From: Bolinopsis microptera
Taxonomy: Eukaryota; Ctenophora; Tentaculata; Lobata; Bolinopsidae
Reading direction: 5' to 3'
NCBI RefSeq assembly: GCF_026151205.1
Contig: NC_087080.1
Location: forward strand, 8,955,720-9,019,719
Length of the DNA: 64,000 nt
Below are positions 45,340 through 56,315 of this stretch, in pieces. The notes beneath the pieces were generated by a model, which was not told the DNA's origin, searched no databases, and saw only the letters and a list, made by a program, of their open reading frames with translations. The translations under genes were made by a program, and so were the position numbers. Within the stretch, counting starts at the first letter, position 1; every line of letters begins with the position of its first letter.

Positions 45340-45676
45340 TGAAGATCATTTAAACATACAGTCAATTACATGATAAGCAACAAAGCATTGTATGAAAGGT
45401 GCAAATGCAAAGTTGAAAAGTTATCCAAGCGTATAACACCGCAGCGGTGGAAAATGTTTGGACACATTCTTAGGAGTATGGAGAACACCCCAGCCCAAAC
45501 GGCTCTCTCATTTGCTATTGAATCAGATAATTAATTCATTGGAAGATTTAAGAAGTGATTTAAATAGTAAAAGTTTGCAAATGGACAACTTGTATGAATT
45601 GAACGAAATTAAAGATATAGCTGCATGCAACAGAAGTTGGGAAAATCTTTTTCAAGGGTACAGTTTACCGCATTAA
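45340..45676 (+). pseudogene. RTE-like LINE C-terminal remnant
   Basis: SNKALYERCKCKVEKLSKRI, TPQRWKMFGHILRSMENTPA and QTALSFAIES match the conserved end of RTE-type RT proteins (RW-x-FGHILR ... PAQ-x-A). The frame then breaks, with the continuation in another frame (INSLEDLRSDL). Degraded. Confidence 0.7.
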
Positions 45677-45899
45677 GGTATTTTTAAGAATCATTTTGTC
45701 GGTAAGATCTTGACCATTGTTAATGATCTGGCCCGGCGCGCGCTACTTCGTAGCACTTGCCGTCGGGCAAGAAGAAAGCGGCGCGCGCTACTTCGAAGAA
45801 ATTTAGACGAGTAACATCCGTCAAGGTAAGATCCTGTTTTACAATTAATCTGTTATTCAATGATATTTGCAATTTGGGAGAGTTAGGGTAACGAGAGTA

Positions 45900-46150
45900 C
45901 TAAGAAAGAAAAAAAGAAAGTCATATTTTTATTTACCACAAAACAGTCAATATATAACGCAAATGAAGCTCAAATTTGAATTTCAACCATTTATGATATA
46001 TACAGCCCGCCGCGCACACAGCCACACATTTTTGAGCAATCCTTAGGTGCGACTGTAAACGCCGCGTGCAGGATTTATTCAATTGTTAACTTACAATTAC
46101 ATGTCACATTTATTCATTTTTAGAGCCAACATTTTAGAAGCAGACTAAAT
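45900..46150. repeat. Diverged dispersed repeat, copy 1
   Basis: Shares tttttatttaccacaaaaca, cgccgcgcacacagccacaa and acaattacatgtcacatt with 47785-48050. It is followed by a tandemly duplicated unit (cttgggataaaaggtgttaa at about 46160 and 46460). Confidence 0.75.
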
Positions 46151-47344
46151 AAAACACTTGGGATAAAAGGTGTTAATAAGCAAATAGGTTAAATAACAAC
46201 CACTCTACAGATTCTTCAACTCTAGATAGAAACACTCAGTCATATGTGTAACAACTATGGGTGCATGATGCTTTGTGGCGATTGTGCAAGCTTTTTGCCA
46301 TGCATGCGAACCCGCATTTTCCAGTCTGAGAATACTGTTGCTTCTCTTAGCATGCTGGTACTTTATCGTTCCCCACTTTGGATCTTTTCTTCTTTTGCTA
46401 CCATTGTTATTACCTGATATTCGAGAGAATTAGGACAACGAGAGTACTAATTAAAACGCTTGGGATAAAAGGTGTTAATAAGAAAATAGATTAAATAACA
46501 ACTTCTCTACAGTCTCTACAACTCTAGAAACTCTCACAGATGTTAAGTATTGTGTGAGTGTTTACTGTTGATATTTGTGGGTACTTTAAATCTATATCAA
46601 TCAATAAACTTGTGTCACTTCCTTTACAAATAATATAATCTACACCAATACCGTAACTGATCCCGATGTGATGTGGTAAGTTCCTGAACTTTCTAAGATC
46701 TCGTTGAGGGTGTGGAAATGTCGAGACTCGTGAGTATTCGCAATAGTACTTCGCTCTCTCAGAGCTAATCTAGGTAAACTATAGGTAAAAATATAATATT
46801 AATCATAAGCTAAAATGTACTAATCTTTGTATTCTAAATGGGGAAAAGAAGAAACATTGTCAGTCAGTCGAGAAAATTGTCAGTCAGGCTATATGGCAGC
46901 TTTATAGATGTTGTGACAATGCTAGTAGTGGTCCCAGGCTTGCGACTGGAATTGCGGTGTTAAATCGATTTAACGGTATACCAACGATCCACCTCCCACT
47001 TGTTGTTTGGTACTTAGCATTAATAGTGTTAGCTGTAACGGAACAAACAATTAATTAAAATATTTACAGGAGCATAAGTTATTGTAATTAAAAGCTTCAA
47101 TAATAAATCACTGACTAAAACATCTAATTAAAATGACACTTGGTACGCTCGCCCATTTTCACTGGTCAGTCTGAACTTCGGTTTAGCACGTTGTACACTT
47201 ATTCACCTAAGTTTCAGAATTTTTTCAGTTTAGCAGAGTTAGTACCCGTGTTTCAATAAAATCAAAAGATATCAGGGGAGTTCTTTGATAATGTTATGGT
47301 CATCTAGAATACCGAACTTCCTGAAAACGTTATTATATTTCCTC

Positions 47345-47762
47345 AGACAAATCTCTTAAACTTAAGAATCATGTTCTAGGAATATTCATTGACTTAAGCA
47401 AAGCCTTTGACACTATCGACCATTCAACACTACTTATAAAATTAGAGGGCTGTGGAATTAGAGGAGTAGCAAATAGCCTTATAAAAAGCTACTTAACAAA
47501 TAGATTACAATACACCGAAGTTGTGGGAGAAAAATCAGACACCCTATCTATTCAATTTGGTGTCCCGCAGGGTTCAATACTTGGACCTCTCCTATTTCTC
47601 CTCTACATGAACGACATCTCAAACAGTTCTTAACTAGGATCATTTGTTACATTTGCTGATGATACCAATATATTTGTTGTAGGAAAAACAAAACGTGAGG
47701 CCTATGAACGTGGAAATAAGCTTTTTTCATCATTGCAGTCTTACATGCGAGCAAATAAGTTT
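47345..47762 (+). pseudogene. LINE RT palm fragment with in-frame stop
   Basis: Motif A FIDLSKAFDTIDH, motif B FGVPQGSILGPLLFLLYMND, a TAA, then motif C FADDTNIFV. Closest to the LINE B type RT. Both ends are missing and the fragment runs into repeat copy 2 at 47785. Confidence 0.85.
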
Positions 47763-47784
47763 TTTGAAAGAAAAATTTTTTTTG

Positions 47785-48050
47785 AAAGAAAAATTTTTAT
47801 TTACCACAAAACAATCAATACATAATGTTATATTCATAAATAAATTCAAATTTCAATTTCAAACACATAATATACAGTACGCCGCGCACACAGCCACAAT
47901 TTAAAATTGTTCAGAAATTCGTAGGTCAGCTGTAGGCGCCGCGCACATGATCTATTTAATTGTTATCTTACAATACATGTCAATACATATCTTACAATTA
48001 CATGTCACATTTCTTAATTTCTAGAGCCAAAATTTCAGAAGCAAAATAAT
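47785..48050. repeat. Diverged dispersed repeat, copy 2
   Basis: Same phrases as 45900-46150, with insertions; see that entry. Confidence 0.75.
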
Positions 48051-49628
48051 TTAAAAGATATTTCTGTCGTTCACGCAGTACAGGCCGTGAACACTGCGAC
48101 CTAATTAATATAATAATGGAGAGATTCCAAAAAACCGCGCGCTCGTTATTTGTGATTAAATTGAGTGCGCGCCACTGTCAACCGCAGTACCGCTCAAGCA
48201 TGAAGTACTAAGCGGTACGCAGTTTTGCGTGAGGCGTAGACATTTGTCATGTAGCACACGTTTCATTCAACTAATCCATTATGTGACATGTAATTATATT
48301 AAAGCAAAAAGAATATTAATTTTAGTAATAATTGACGTAAACATATGTGTTTAAATAACATCTATAATCTAGCGAGTTACTAATACCATTTGTTTGTATT
48401 AATGATTATATATGTTTACACTAGCCTATATTATGATGGAGATATACATTGCATTATAATATAATTGCTCCAATATTCAACACTGCTAAACAACAAATAC
48501 CTACTCGCCCATCGATGAAGCAGTCGCCAAAACAAAGCTCAAAGTTAATATATCCTCGTACTTCGTTTTGGAAACTGTAGAATTCCAATAAATAATTAGT
48601 GTTTCAATTGTGTATTCGATGGGCAAGCACTCGCCACTCGAGGCCAAGACAAACGGCACCAGCTCCGCCCTGCAACCATGAAGTAATGTAAGCAGTAAGG
48701 CGGGGCGGTGGTGTGCGCCGTTTATACGGCCCACAGCACGAGACATTTTGAGCTCCAAGACTTTAGACTATAAACGTCCCGAATTAAACATAGCGACTTA
48801 CCATCGTCAGCCGTCAAAAATTTAGAATTTGTATGTTATAAACTCTACACCTGCTATCAGTATAACATGTAATTTAGTTTGTTATTGGCTAAATTTTCAA
48901 CTCGATTAAGCGATGCAGACGGATGAACTAGGCTTCTCCTCCGTCAAAAACACAATGAGAGGGGGTTGTGGAAGGACACGAACACTATTCGTTAACTCGT
49001 ACCCCGGGTACCCCCTAGAACCGTGTCCCATCAGAGAGAGCCCATCACCCGTCAGATCGAAAACAGTGTTTTAGTTTTGATATATGCTGTACCAATTACA
49101 ATAAATGGTAAGCCAAGGCTGACGTTGGTAGCAAAATATAAAGTGACACGTCACAACAAAATAACCACTACACACTACACACTATATATACGCTATAACT
49201 ATTGTACACAGTACACAGTATAACTTAAATATAAAATATAAACAAGTTACAAGAGACAAAAGAGTTTACAGAAGAGTTTTACATCGGCTCAGCACCGCCA
49301 GGACATTGGCTATACACGTGGGTCAATTAGTTTGATTTGGTATGGCTCGACCGGGAAAGTGGTCGAAATTAGTGCTCTTAATGAGTCATCACTGTCGTCT
49401 GAATATTAGAGCGGGAACTTCCCAAGTTTCGGCCGACAACGCGCACAGCATCGGCGCGCAATGCTATGCGCGTGCCCATATTACTGTGTCATTCGGCGGT
49501 TGCGCTCAGCGTAACTGGGAATGAGTTGTATGTTGTTTACCTAAATTCAAGCATGGTATTCATAGATAAGCTTGTCAGTCAGTAAGTGCTTAAGTGGGAA
49601 TAACGGGCAAATGAATATCACTTCATAA
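48051..49628. other. Intergenic stretch before LINE B, no gene seen
   Basis: GC content is locally higher (48600-49000 and 49400-49500). Short frames only, none with a recognisable domain. It includes the 3' end of LINE B, for which no clear tail repeat was found. Confidence 0.5.
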
Positions 49629-52600
49629 TCAGAATTCAGTGAAATTTCTGTCACACCACTCAGTTCCATACCGGTTTTGAGCTCTTAGAAGTGACTGTTT
49701 AAGTAAATTCTTGACAGATCCGCATGTGGAGGTGAAATTTAACGGGCCAACTTTACGGAATTCGTTCCAAAGCCATGCAGATTTATAAATAAATTGATTA
49801 GCTGGAGAGGGTGTAATGAACAGATTATCTTTCCTATTTGATATGTTGAATAAGTAGTATAACGAAATTGGTACTCGTGACTTAATGATCTTGAAAAGTT
49901 CCATTAAACAACGGTATCGGTACAGGTTCTCTGTAACAAGTAATTCATGTTTTGTGAATAGAGGCTTAGTGGACTCTTTAACATAGAATTCAGATCCTAG
50001 ACGTTGAGAATTAATTGGTCTTGCTCTAGCACATGTCTTGAATTTGTCTACATAAGCTTCATAGTCTCCAAATAGAATCCTGATACACTTCTTTTGAGTA
50101 ATAAATAGCGGTTTTAACTGATTATTGGGAATACCTCCCCAGACAGAAATAGCATAACCTAGGTGTGATTCAAAGAGGGAATGATATATTTGCTTATATA
50201 GTGATTCTGGTAAGCATTTCTTAATACGGTAGATACGTCCACAAGCACTTCTTAGTTTCTTGTTGAGGGATGATATATGTGGTTTCCAGCTCAATTTATC
50301 GTCCATGATTACTCCGAGAAATTTTGTCTGACTTACACGTTTAATTATTTTGTTATTAATGGACAAGTTTTGGCTATCTATATCGGCATCTAATTCGTTA
50401 TTATTACGTTTAGAGGGAGAAAAATACATGTAACAACACTTCTTTACATTAATGTGCAGTAGGTTAACTCCCATATACTTGTTTACGGCCTGTAGTACTT
50501 CATTAGCCAATTCGTATACTTTATTTCTCGAATCGGCAGCGACAAATATATTAGTATCGTCTGCAAATAAGACAAATTTACCCTTTTTAGTTATATTGCA
50601 TATGTCATTGATGTACAGTAGGAAAAGTAGAGGTCCTAATACACTACCCTGAGGGACCCCGAATTCAACCGGTAATTCATCAGATTTGGTATCCAAAACG
50701 TTTACAAATTGTTTCCTATTAGACAAATAACTAGAGATAAGATTCAGAGCATTTCCTCTTATGCCATAGTTGTTTAACTTTGTAGTTAGTTTACAGTGGT
50801 CTAGAGTGTCAAAGGCTTTTGAGAGATCGATAAAGACCCCTAGGACATGTTGCTTTTTACTAATTAACGATTCTATATGTTCTACAGAGTAGTTCAGTGC
50901 ATGGCTGGTGGAGTGTCCTTTTCTAAAGCCGAACTGGTTTTCATGTATTATACCCTTGGAAGTAAGGAAACTATATAGCCGCTTATATATTAACTTTTCT
51001 AGAATTTTCCCGAATACAGGTAGAGTTGATACTGGTCTATAGTTTTCTAAAAGCTGTTCATCTTCTTTTTTGTAAATGGGGCTGATTCTCCCAGTTTTTA
51101 ATTCATCGGGAAAGTGGCCTTCTTGCATGCATTTATTAAAGTATCTAGCTAAGTACGGTGCAGTAATTTGACACGACTTCTTGATCACATGAATAGGTAT
51201 GTCACTAGATTTCCCGTTTTTTAGTTCGTTTATGATCTCTTTAATCTCAATACAGTCACAATCACAAAGAAAAATACTGGACGTAACTGATGTGGGCAGG
51301 TAATCAGTAAATGACGGCAGGGAATTTATTCTTAAGAAGTCACCAGAGTAAGCTTCGTTCAAGTTAGCTGCAATAGAGGCAAAGTATTTATTGAACTCAT
51401 TTGCAATTACACGCCGATTAATCACACGCTCGTTATTTATCACAAAGTTAGGTTTAATCTCACGTCTCTTCTTACCACGCAGTTCATTAATTATCTGCCA
51501 AGTTTTCTTACTATCTCCAGCGCATTCTGTAATCTTAACACCATGATACTTACGTTTTGCAGAATTAATAAGGTGGTTTAATAACTTCCGGTGTGCCTTA
51601 AATTCTTCATGACGTGTTACTTTATTTGTACAATTAAAACAAAGGGTAAGACAGTCTGCATGGTTGGTTGAAGAGGCGTTGAGGCATTTCTTCTTAACTG
51701 CCTTTTTATACAGGTCATAAAGCTCATGTTTTCTATTTATAGAGGCAATCAGGCCTGATGTAATCCATGGATTATTCTTAGCAGTACGTTTAGAACACTT
51801 AGGCTGGTTTAGTTTACATGCACTGTCTAGTTGATGATTAAATACAGTGAAAAAATTACTGAAGTCTTCTGGTGGATCACTAGTTAATTCATTGTCTAGT
51901 ACTTCCACAAATTTGTCCACATTTTTTGCACAGTAGTCATAGTACTGGAAATAGTTTTGTTCATGAACCTCAGTACTGACTAGGGGTGAGTTGAATATGT
52001 TAAATACAGCATGGTGGTGACTGATGCAGGTACTAATTGTTCCAGAGCAGATAGAGTTCTCTATGTTGTTGGTGAGTATGTTGTCAATGCATGATTCGTT
52101 ACATCCTGGTTTATGATGCGTGGAAGTAGAAATAAGTGGTGATAAACCTAGACCTAGAATAAGGTTTTCAAAGTCTTGAACAAGTTTACTGTTTTCATCA
52201 TGGAGATTAATGTTAAAGTCACCTAGTATGTAAACATTCTTTTTTGGGCATGATTCAATAATTTTTCTAAGTTCATTTAGTGCCTCTGAGGAGTCCCCAC
52301 TAGGAGGACGGTACAGTACTCCTACATGTACAGGTTCATCATGTTGAATAGTAATAAATAGGGTTTCAAGATTTTTGGTTACCCATGATAATTCTTCGTT
52401 TACAACTCCGTTAAGTTCGTCCTTTAAGTACAATGCTACTCCACTTCCCTTTGCTTTGTTGATATGTTTGTCCTGATAGAAACAATTGTACCCCTCTAGA
52501 TGGTAGACAGTGCTTTCCTCTATTCCAATATTGGTTTCAGCAAGTCCAATAATTTTAAATTTTTCGGCTAATCGGTTTAGTTCCATGCTAAAGGCATCAA

Positions 52601-52973
52601 AATTTGTTTTATTACCATCTATGTTCTGGAAAATCGTGGAGCAGTTGCTTGCAAAACACGGTTTGATATGTGTGTTAAAGTCCTTAATTGTATAGGATCT
52701 ACAGTTTTCCAAAGCATCGGACATCTTTTGGATACATGGGTCACAGTCATTAACTTCAGGATCGGTCATTACTTTAAAAGGATTATATTTTTTAGATATG
52801 GAATGTTTACACTCGTTGCAGTAAAAGTTGTCATTGATAACTTGCGCTTTGGAAGGATTAAAACATTTGGCATGGAGAATACTATTGCAGTTAAAACATT
52901 CAAAGTGGGGAAGCCCTAATCCAATATTCTTCAGACAGTGACTACAAATTTCCTTTTGAACACGATTAACCAT
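49629..52973 (-). CDS. LINE B ORF2: PHD finger, APE endonuclease, reverse transcriptase (1114 residues)
   Basis: Residues 10-55 form a PHD-type finger, ligands C10, C13, C26, C29, H34, C37, C52, C55 (C4HC3). About 110-345 is an APE endonuclease with FQNIDG, LAETN, GSGVALY, LGDFNINL, CIDNILTNN and SHHHAV. A linker with further Cys residues follows. The RT spans about 600-850: NYRPVSTLPVFGKILE, FGFRKGHST, motif A FIDLSKAFDT, motif B FGVPQGSVLGP and motif C FADD (803-806). A CR1-type C-terminal domain ends the protein. The protein nicks target DNA and reverse-transcribes the element RNA. PHD fingers read histone tails, so this one may guide target choice (inference). No stops or frameshifts. Confidence 0.93.
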   Translation of the reverse strand: MVNRVQKEICSHCLKNIGLGLPHFECFNCNSILHAKCFNPSKAQVINDNFYCNECKHSISKKYNPFKVMTDPEVNDCDPCIQKMSDALENCRSYTIKDFNTHIKPCFASNCSTIFQNIDGNKTNFDAFSMELNRLAEKFKIIGLAETNIGIEESTVYHLEGYNCFYQDKHINKAKGSGVALYLKDELNGVVNEELSWVTKNLETLFITIQHDEPVHVGVLYRPPSGDSSEALNELRKIIESCPKKNVYILGDFNINLHDENSKLVQDFENLILGLGLSPLISTSTHHKPGCNESCIDNILTNNIENSICSGTISTCISHHHAVFNIFNSPLVSTEVHEQNYFQYYDYCAKNVDKFVEVLDNELTSDPPEDFSNFFTVFNHQLDSACKLNQPKCSKRTAKNNPWITSGLIASINRKHELYDLYKKAVKKKCLNASSTNHADCLTLCFNCTNKVTRHEEFKAHRKLLNHLINSAKRKYHGVKITECAGDSKKTWQIINELRGKKRREIKPNFVINNERVINRRVIANEFNKYFASIAANLNEAYSGDFLRINSLPSFTDYLPTSVTSSIFLCDCDCIEIKEIINELKNGKSSDIPIHVIKKSCQITAPYLARYFNKCMQEGHFPDELKTGRISPIYKKEDEQLLENYRPVSTLPVFGKILEKLIYKRLYSFLTSKGIIHENQFGFRKGHSTSHALNYSVEHIESLISKKQHVLGVFIDLSKAFDTLDHCKLTTKLNNYGIRGNALNLISSYLSNRKQFVNVLDTKSDELPVEFGVPQGSVLGPLLFLLYINDICNITKKGKFVLFADDTNIFVAADSRNKVYELANEVLQAVNKYMGVNLLHINVKKCCYMYFSPSKRNNNELDADIDSQNLSINNKIIKRVSQTKFLGVIMDDKLSWKPHISSLNKKLRSACGRIYRIKKCLPESLYKQIYHSLFESHLGYAISVWGGIPNNQLKPLFITQKKCIRILFGDYEAYVDKFKTCARARPINSQRLGSEFYVKESTKPLFTKHELLVTENLYRYRCLMELFKIIKSRVPISLYYLFNISNRKDNLFITPSPANQFIYKSAWLWNEFRKVGPLNFTSTCGSVKNLLKQSLLRAQNRYGTEWCDRNFTEF

Positions 52974-52978
52974 ACCTG

Positions 52979-54649
52979 TTAACCGTTCCGTCCCCTCCGC
53001 TGCAGTGCAGGCGGGCCACTAGCCACGTTGCTGTATAGCCGTCCATTGACTTTGCCGATGTGTTTTCTTCTGTCTTCTCCGCCATTTAACCTAATAAATA
53101 CAGATTGTTTAATGAGTCCAGCAAGGACTCTTGCCCCTAACTTGTTAAGATGAAGTGTATCAAGTCGACCATGTCTGTCGAATTGTTTCGACAGTTCGTC
53201 CGCAAGACCATAGTTGCTGGCAAACTGTTCGAAACCGTTAACACATACGACATCCTTACATGTAGGGAGCAGGTCGAAATGAATAAGTCTATTAAATACA
53301 TTAACTTTTACATTCAGCTCTAAGTCCTTAGTAGGCAGCAGTTTACAAACAAAAACAGCTCTAGTGCTGGGGCTAAGATTCTTAATTTGTTTAATTTTCA
53401 GCTTGAGTTTATTATAACAATCAGCAACATCATTCTCACAACTAATATCCGGCTGTCTCACGTCATTGATCCCACAGTGGAGCACCACATTGGCGTAACC
53501 CATGCAGGACACAGGGTTGATATCTTCAATTCTGGGAGCCCAGAACTTTTGACCTGGCATGAGTTCGCCAAAGGTACCCCTCTTGTCAGACCCAAAACGC
53601 AAGAAGCCTGTGTTTGAATCACCATGTAAGCTTGTGCAATTTTTATTTGTCCAGCTAACAGCACGAAAGGTCAGCGAGTACCTAATACCATCTGATATTG
53701 AGCCACGCTCAATCATATGACTGTAAACTTCTTGTGATCTACGGCTCATTATGTACAGGGAGCGATCATGACATTCAAGAGAGGATTCAGTTCTAGAGTC
53801 ACATTCAGTGAACTTGATTTTGCAGATCTGGCCGAGAGACAAAGTAAGTATTGATGATTCTGGATGGATGGTCACTTCACGGTCTGAATGGTTAGGCAGG
53901 TGACTATCAGAGCCATCATACTTGTTGATGAGACATGAATTGATAACCGGGGCCGTCAGGTGGGGCTGATCCGGGTAGCTCTTGTTAAAAAGTTCAGTTT
54001 GTACTTTGTTCATTTCATCAAATAATGGTTTGAGTTCCTCAGGAATTGGTGGCACATTTTCTGAAGATTTAGAACCCATGTAGTGGTAGGGGGTGCCAAA
54101 TGAAGTGACGGAGTGACCGTTCTCTTGTTTGAAAGAACATGACTGAAGAAAGGCAATAATTTTCTCAGATTCAGTAGTCAGAATGAAATCTGGCCTGGTT
54201 TCAGTTACTGGCACCTGATCATGTGGTAAGTGAGGGGTAGGTTGGTCAGGTTGTAGGGGAGAGGAGAGGAGAGGAGCCTGCACTGGAGGAGAGGGGTACT
54301 GGGCTACAGGTGGTGCTTTAGATTGAGGAGATGCTTTAGAATCCTGTATTTGACTGCTTAAGTTGTTAAGTTGAGTGGAATGCTCACTCAGTTCTTGTGA
54401 GACTCTCTCAAGTAGCTCATGAGTGGCAGTGCAAGCAGGTGTTTCAGATGCTGCAGTTTGATGCGACTGAAGCTGTGCAAGTTGCTGGTTCAGCTGATCG
54501 ATGCTGTTGGCTAGAGGGTCTGTGGCAGAGCTGGATGATGAGGACAGTGCTGCTTCTAACTTTTTCATTTGAGCCTGATGGGACTTCAACCCGTCTTCTT
54601 TAATCAGGAGATGTTGCAGGTGGAGATCAAAAGTCTGAAGACGTTCCAT
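52979..54649 (-). CDS. LINE B ORF1 protein: coiled coil, AlkB-like dioxygenase, SGNH esterase (556 residues)
   Basis: An N-terminal coiled coil and Gln/Ser-rich region (about 1-115) and a Pro-rich linker lead into an AlkB-type domain at about 165-335. It has NKYDGSDS, H254-x-D256, LTLSLG, SRRSQ, distal H311, and R323/R329 in RYSLTFR. An SGNH hydrolase follows at about 338-515 with GDS (S345), GIND (N395) and the D497-x-x-H500 dyad, all intact. A basic tail ends the protein. CR1 ORF1 esterases are known, whereas the dioxygenase is unexpected. It would be predicted to need Fe(II) and 2-oxoglutarate and to oxidise N-methyl groups on RNA or DNA; that substrate is inference. The first Met is used by default, because the frame is open for about 28 further codons upstream. 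Confidence 0.88.
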   Translation of the reverse strand: MERLQTFDLHLQHLLIKEDGLKSHQAQMKKLEAALSSSSSSATDPLANSIDQLNQQLAQLQSHQTAASETPACTATHELLERVSQELSEHSTQLNNLSSQIQDSKASPQSKAPPVAQYPSPPVQAPLLSSPLQPDQPTPHLPHDQVPVTETRPDFILTTESEKIIAFLQSCSFKQENGHSVTSFGTPYHYMGSKSSENVPPIPEELKPLFDEMNKVQTELFNKSYPDQPHLTAPVINSCLINKYDGSDSHLPNHSDREVTIHPESSILTLSLGQICKIKFTECDSRTESSLECHDRSLYIMSRRSQEVYSHMIERGSISDGIRYSLTFRAVSWTNKNCTSLHGDSNTGFLRFGSDKRGTFGELMPGQKFWAPRIEDINPVSCMGYANVVLHCGINDVRQPDISCENDVADCYNKLKLKIKQIKNLSPSTRAVFVCKLLPTKDLELNVKVNVFNRLIHFDLLPTCKDVVCVNGFEQFASNYGLADELSKQFDRHGRLDTLHLNKLGARVLAGLIKQSVFIRLNGGEDRRKHIGKVNGRLYSNVASGPPALQRRGRNG

Positions 54650-54744
54650 GTTGCTGTTGAGACTGGCTATTTGCTCGCAGAGTTTCTCACTGTCTACCGA
54701 GGCAAGCGATGCTGAGATTAGGCCTATGTTATTAAGATATAAAT

Positions 54745-55635
54745 ATGTCCAAGTGCTGCTACATACACTTCAAGCCTCCCATGAAAGGTTCTAAGTCAGA
54801 GACTCTATCAGATGATGAAGTAGGACTTACTATAGACAACTTTCCGATAAAAAAAGTTTCATCCACTAAATTCCTTGGAGTTATAATTGATGAAAACCTT
54901 TCATGGGAAGAACACATTAAAGCCCTTAAGCGAAATCTAAATCATTCCACTTCCACCTTATGTCGACTTCGCTGCTCCCTTCCAGAATTTTTACATCAAC
55001 AACTATACTATACCTTGTTTGAATCCCATCTCTCTTACTGTATATCTGTCTGGGGTGGGGCAGCGAAGCATCGTATAAGCTCTCTGTTTACCGCCCAGAA
55101 GTACTGTCTTAGGGTTATGTTCGGTGATAGGGAGGCTTTCCTTGATAAGTTTAAGACCTGTGCACGTACCAGACCAATAGGGCACCAAAGACTTAACAAC
55201 AAGTTTTTCATAAAAGAACATACTAAACCGCTATTCAAACATAATAATATCCTAGCTATCCAAAATCTCTATACATACCACTGTTACCTCGAGCTCTACA
55301 AGATAATGAAATTTCGTGCTCCAATATCCTTACATGAAGGCTACACATGCTCGACAAGGAAGCCGACCCTACTTATTTGTCAGGCTGACCCACCTGATAA
55401 CCATAATACAAGATCAACCAAAATTTTTAACATGATTACTCCAAAAATTAGAATGGATGACTTTACCATGAGTGTGATGTGTTTGCGGGGAAAGCTTAAA
55501 CGTGCACTATTAAATAATCAACACAGCCACGCCCCGCTTGATTGGACAATCAAAGATTTTGACTGCAACAATATTGTCTTCGAAAGATCACTACTTGCTG
55601 GTCACACACATGTCAGCGAAATTCCCCTAGTCTAG
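54745..55635 (+). pseudogene. 5'-truncated LINE RT C-terminal region, head-to-head with LINE B
   Basis: An intact 296-residue frame begins SKCCYIHFKPP and contains KFLGVIIDENLSW, ESHLSYCISVWGG, AQKYCLRVMFGD, FKTCARTRPI and a C-terminal tail. It aligns with LINE B ORF2 from just after motif C, but is clearly diverged, so it is a related family rather than the same copy. An aataaaataaaatga stretch follows at about 55687. Confidence 0.85.
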
Positions 55636-55639
55636 TGTT

Positions 55640-56300
55640 TTCCAAGTCTTGTTCTGTGAGTAAAGTATGTGTGAGAAAGTCTTTAATAAAATAAAATGAA
55701 TGTATATTTTTGAATTTTTAACATTTAATTTGATAATGCAGTATAAAGAAATTTTTAATTAGCACTGTATAGTTTAAGATATTTATATTAGCTTATTATA
55801 ACCATTGATACAACGACCATAATTTTTCAACAGCTCTCCAATATCCATCTTAAAGTTGCATCTTATATCCTCAAACTACACAATTTAAACTTAGGCATAT
55901 ATATAGTGTAGACTTTCTGTCACAACAAGACTGTAACCCATAGTAACAAACACAAACAGAACCCCTTACGTCTGCTAACAACTTTTTTCTGATCCTCATA
56001 TGAGCCCTGTCTCTAAAAACTCAACTGAACTAGCGTTTTGGTGTGTGCAAAAGCTTTCAGGCACGCACATTCCCTGCCCCGTTAGTTGCCTGTCCCTTCA
56101 AAATCAAACTAACAGTCTAACAGTCGCAACAACCGGGATAAAGATAATTTTACCCAGAATACATTACAACAATGCGACTCATAAATAATACTCCAATCCG
56201 GATTTTACATAACAGTCAAGGACAGAAAGTCATACACCAAATGAGCATTATATTTTTATAAATTGTTTTACAACTCTTTACTCTGTAAAATGTGCTAAAA
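55640..56300. other. Spacer between LINE fragment and Penelope-like element
   Basis: AT-rich, no gene seen. Confidence 0.5.
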
Positions 56301-56315
56301 ATTAAATTTCTTGTT

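Larger units (their letters stand above)
49629..54735 (-). mobile_element. LINE B: CR1-like non-LTR retrotransposon with both ORFs intact
   Basis: ORF1 (54649-52979) and ORF2 (52973-49629) are both uninterrupted. ORF1 ends with TAA, and the ORF2 ATG follows after five bases, an arrangement suited to termination-reinitiation. The ORF1 frame stays open upstream of its first Met to about 54735, where the sequence abuts the plus-strand fragment at 54745, so the 5' end is probably truncated. Intact frames with all catalytic residues suggest a recent insertion. Confidence 0.85.

Noticed and set aside
49629-55635. Twin-priming inversion of a single LINE
   Set aside because: The plus-strand segment repeats, with divergence, the same RT C-terminal region already present in the minus-strand copy.
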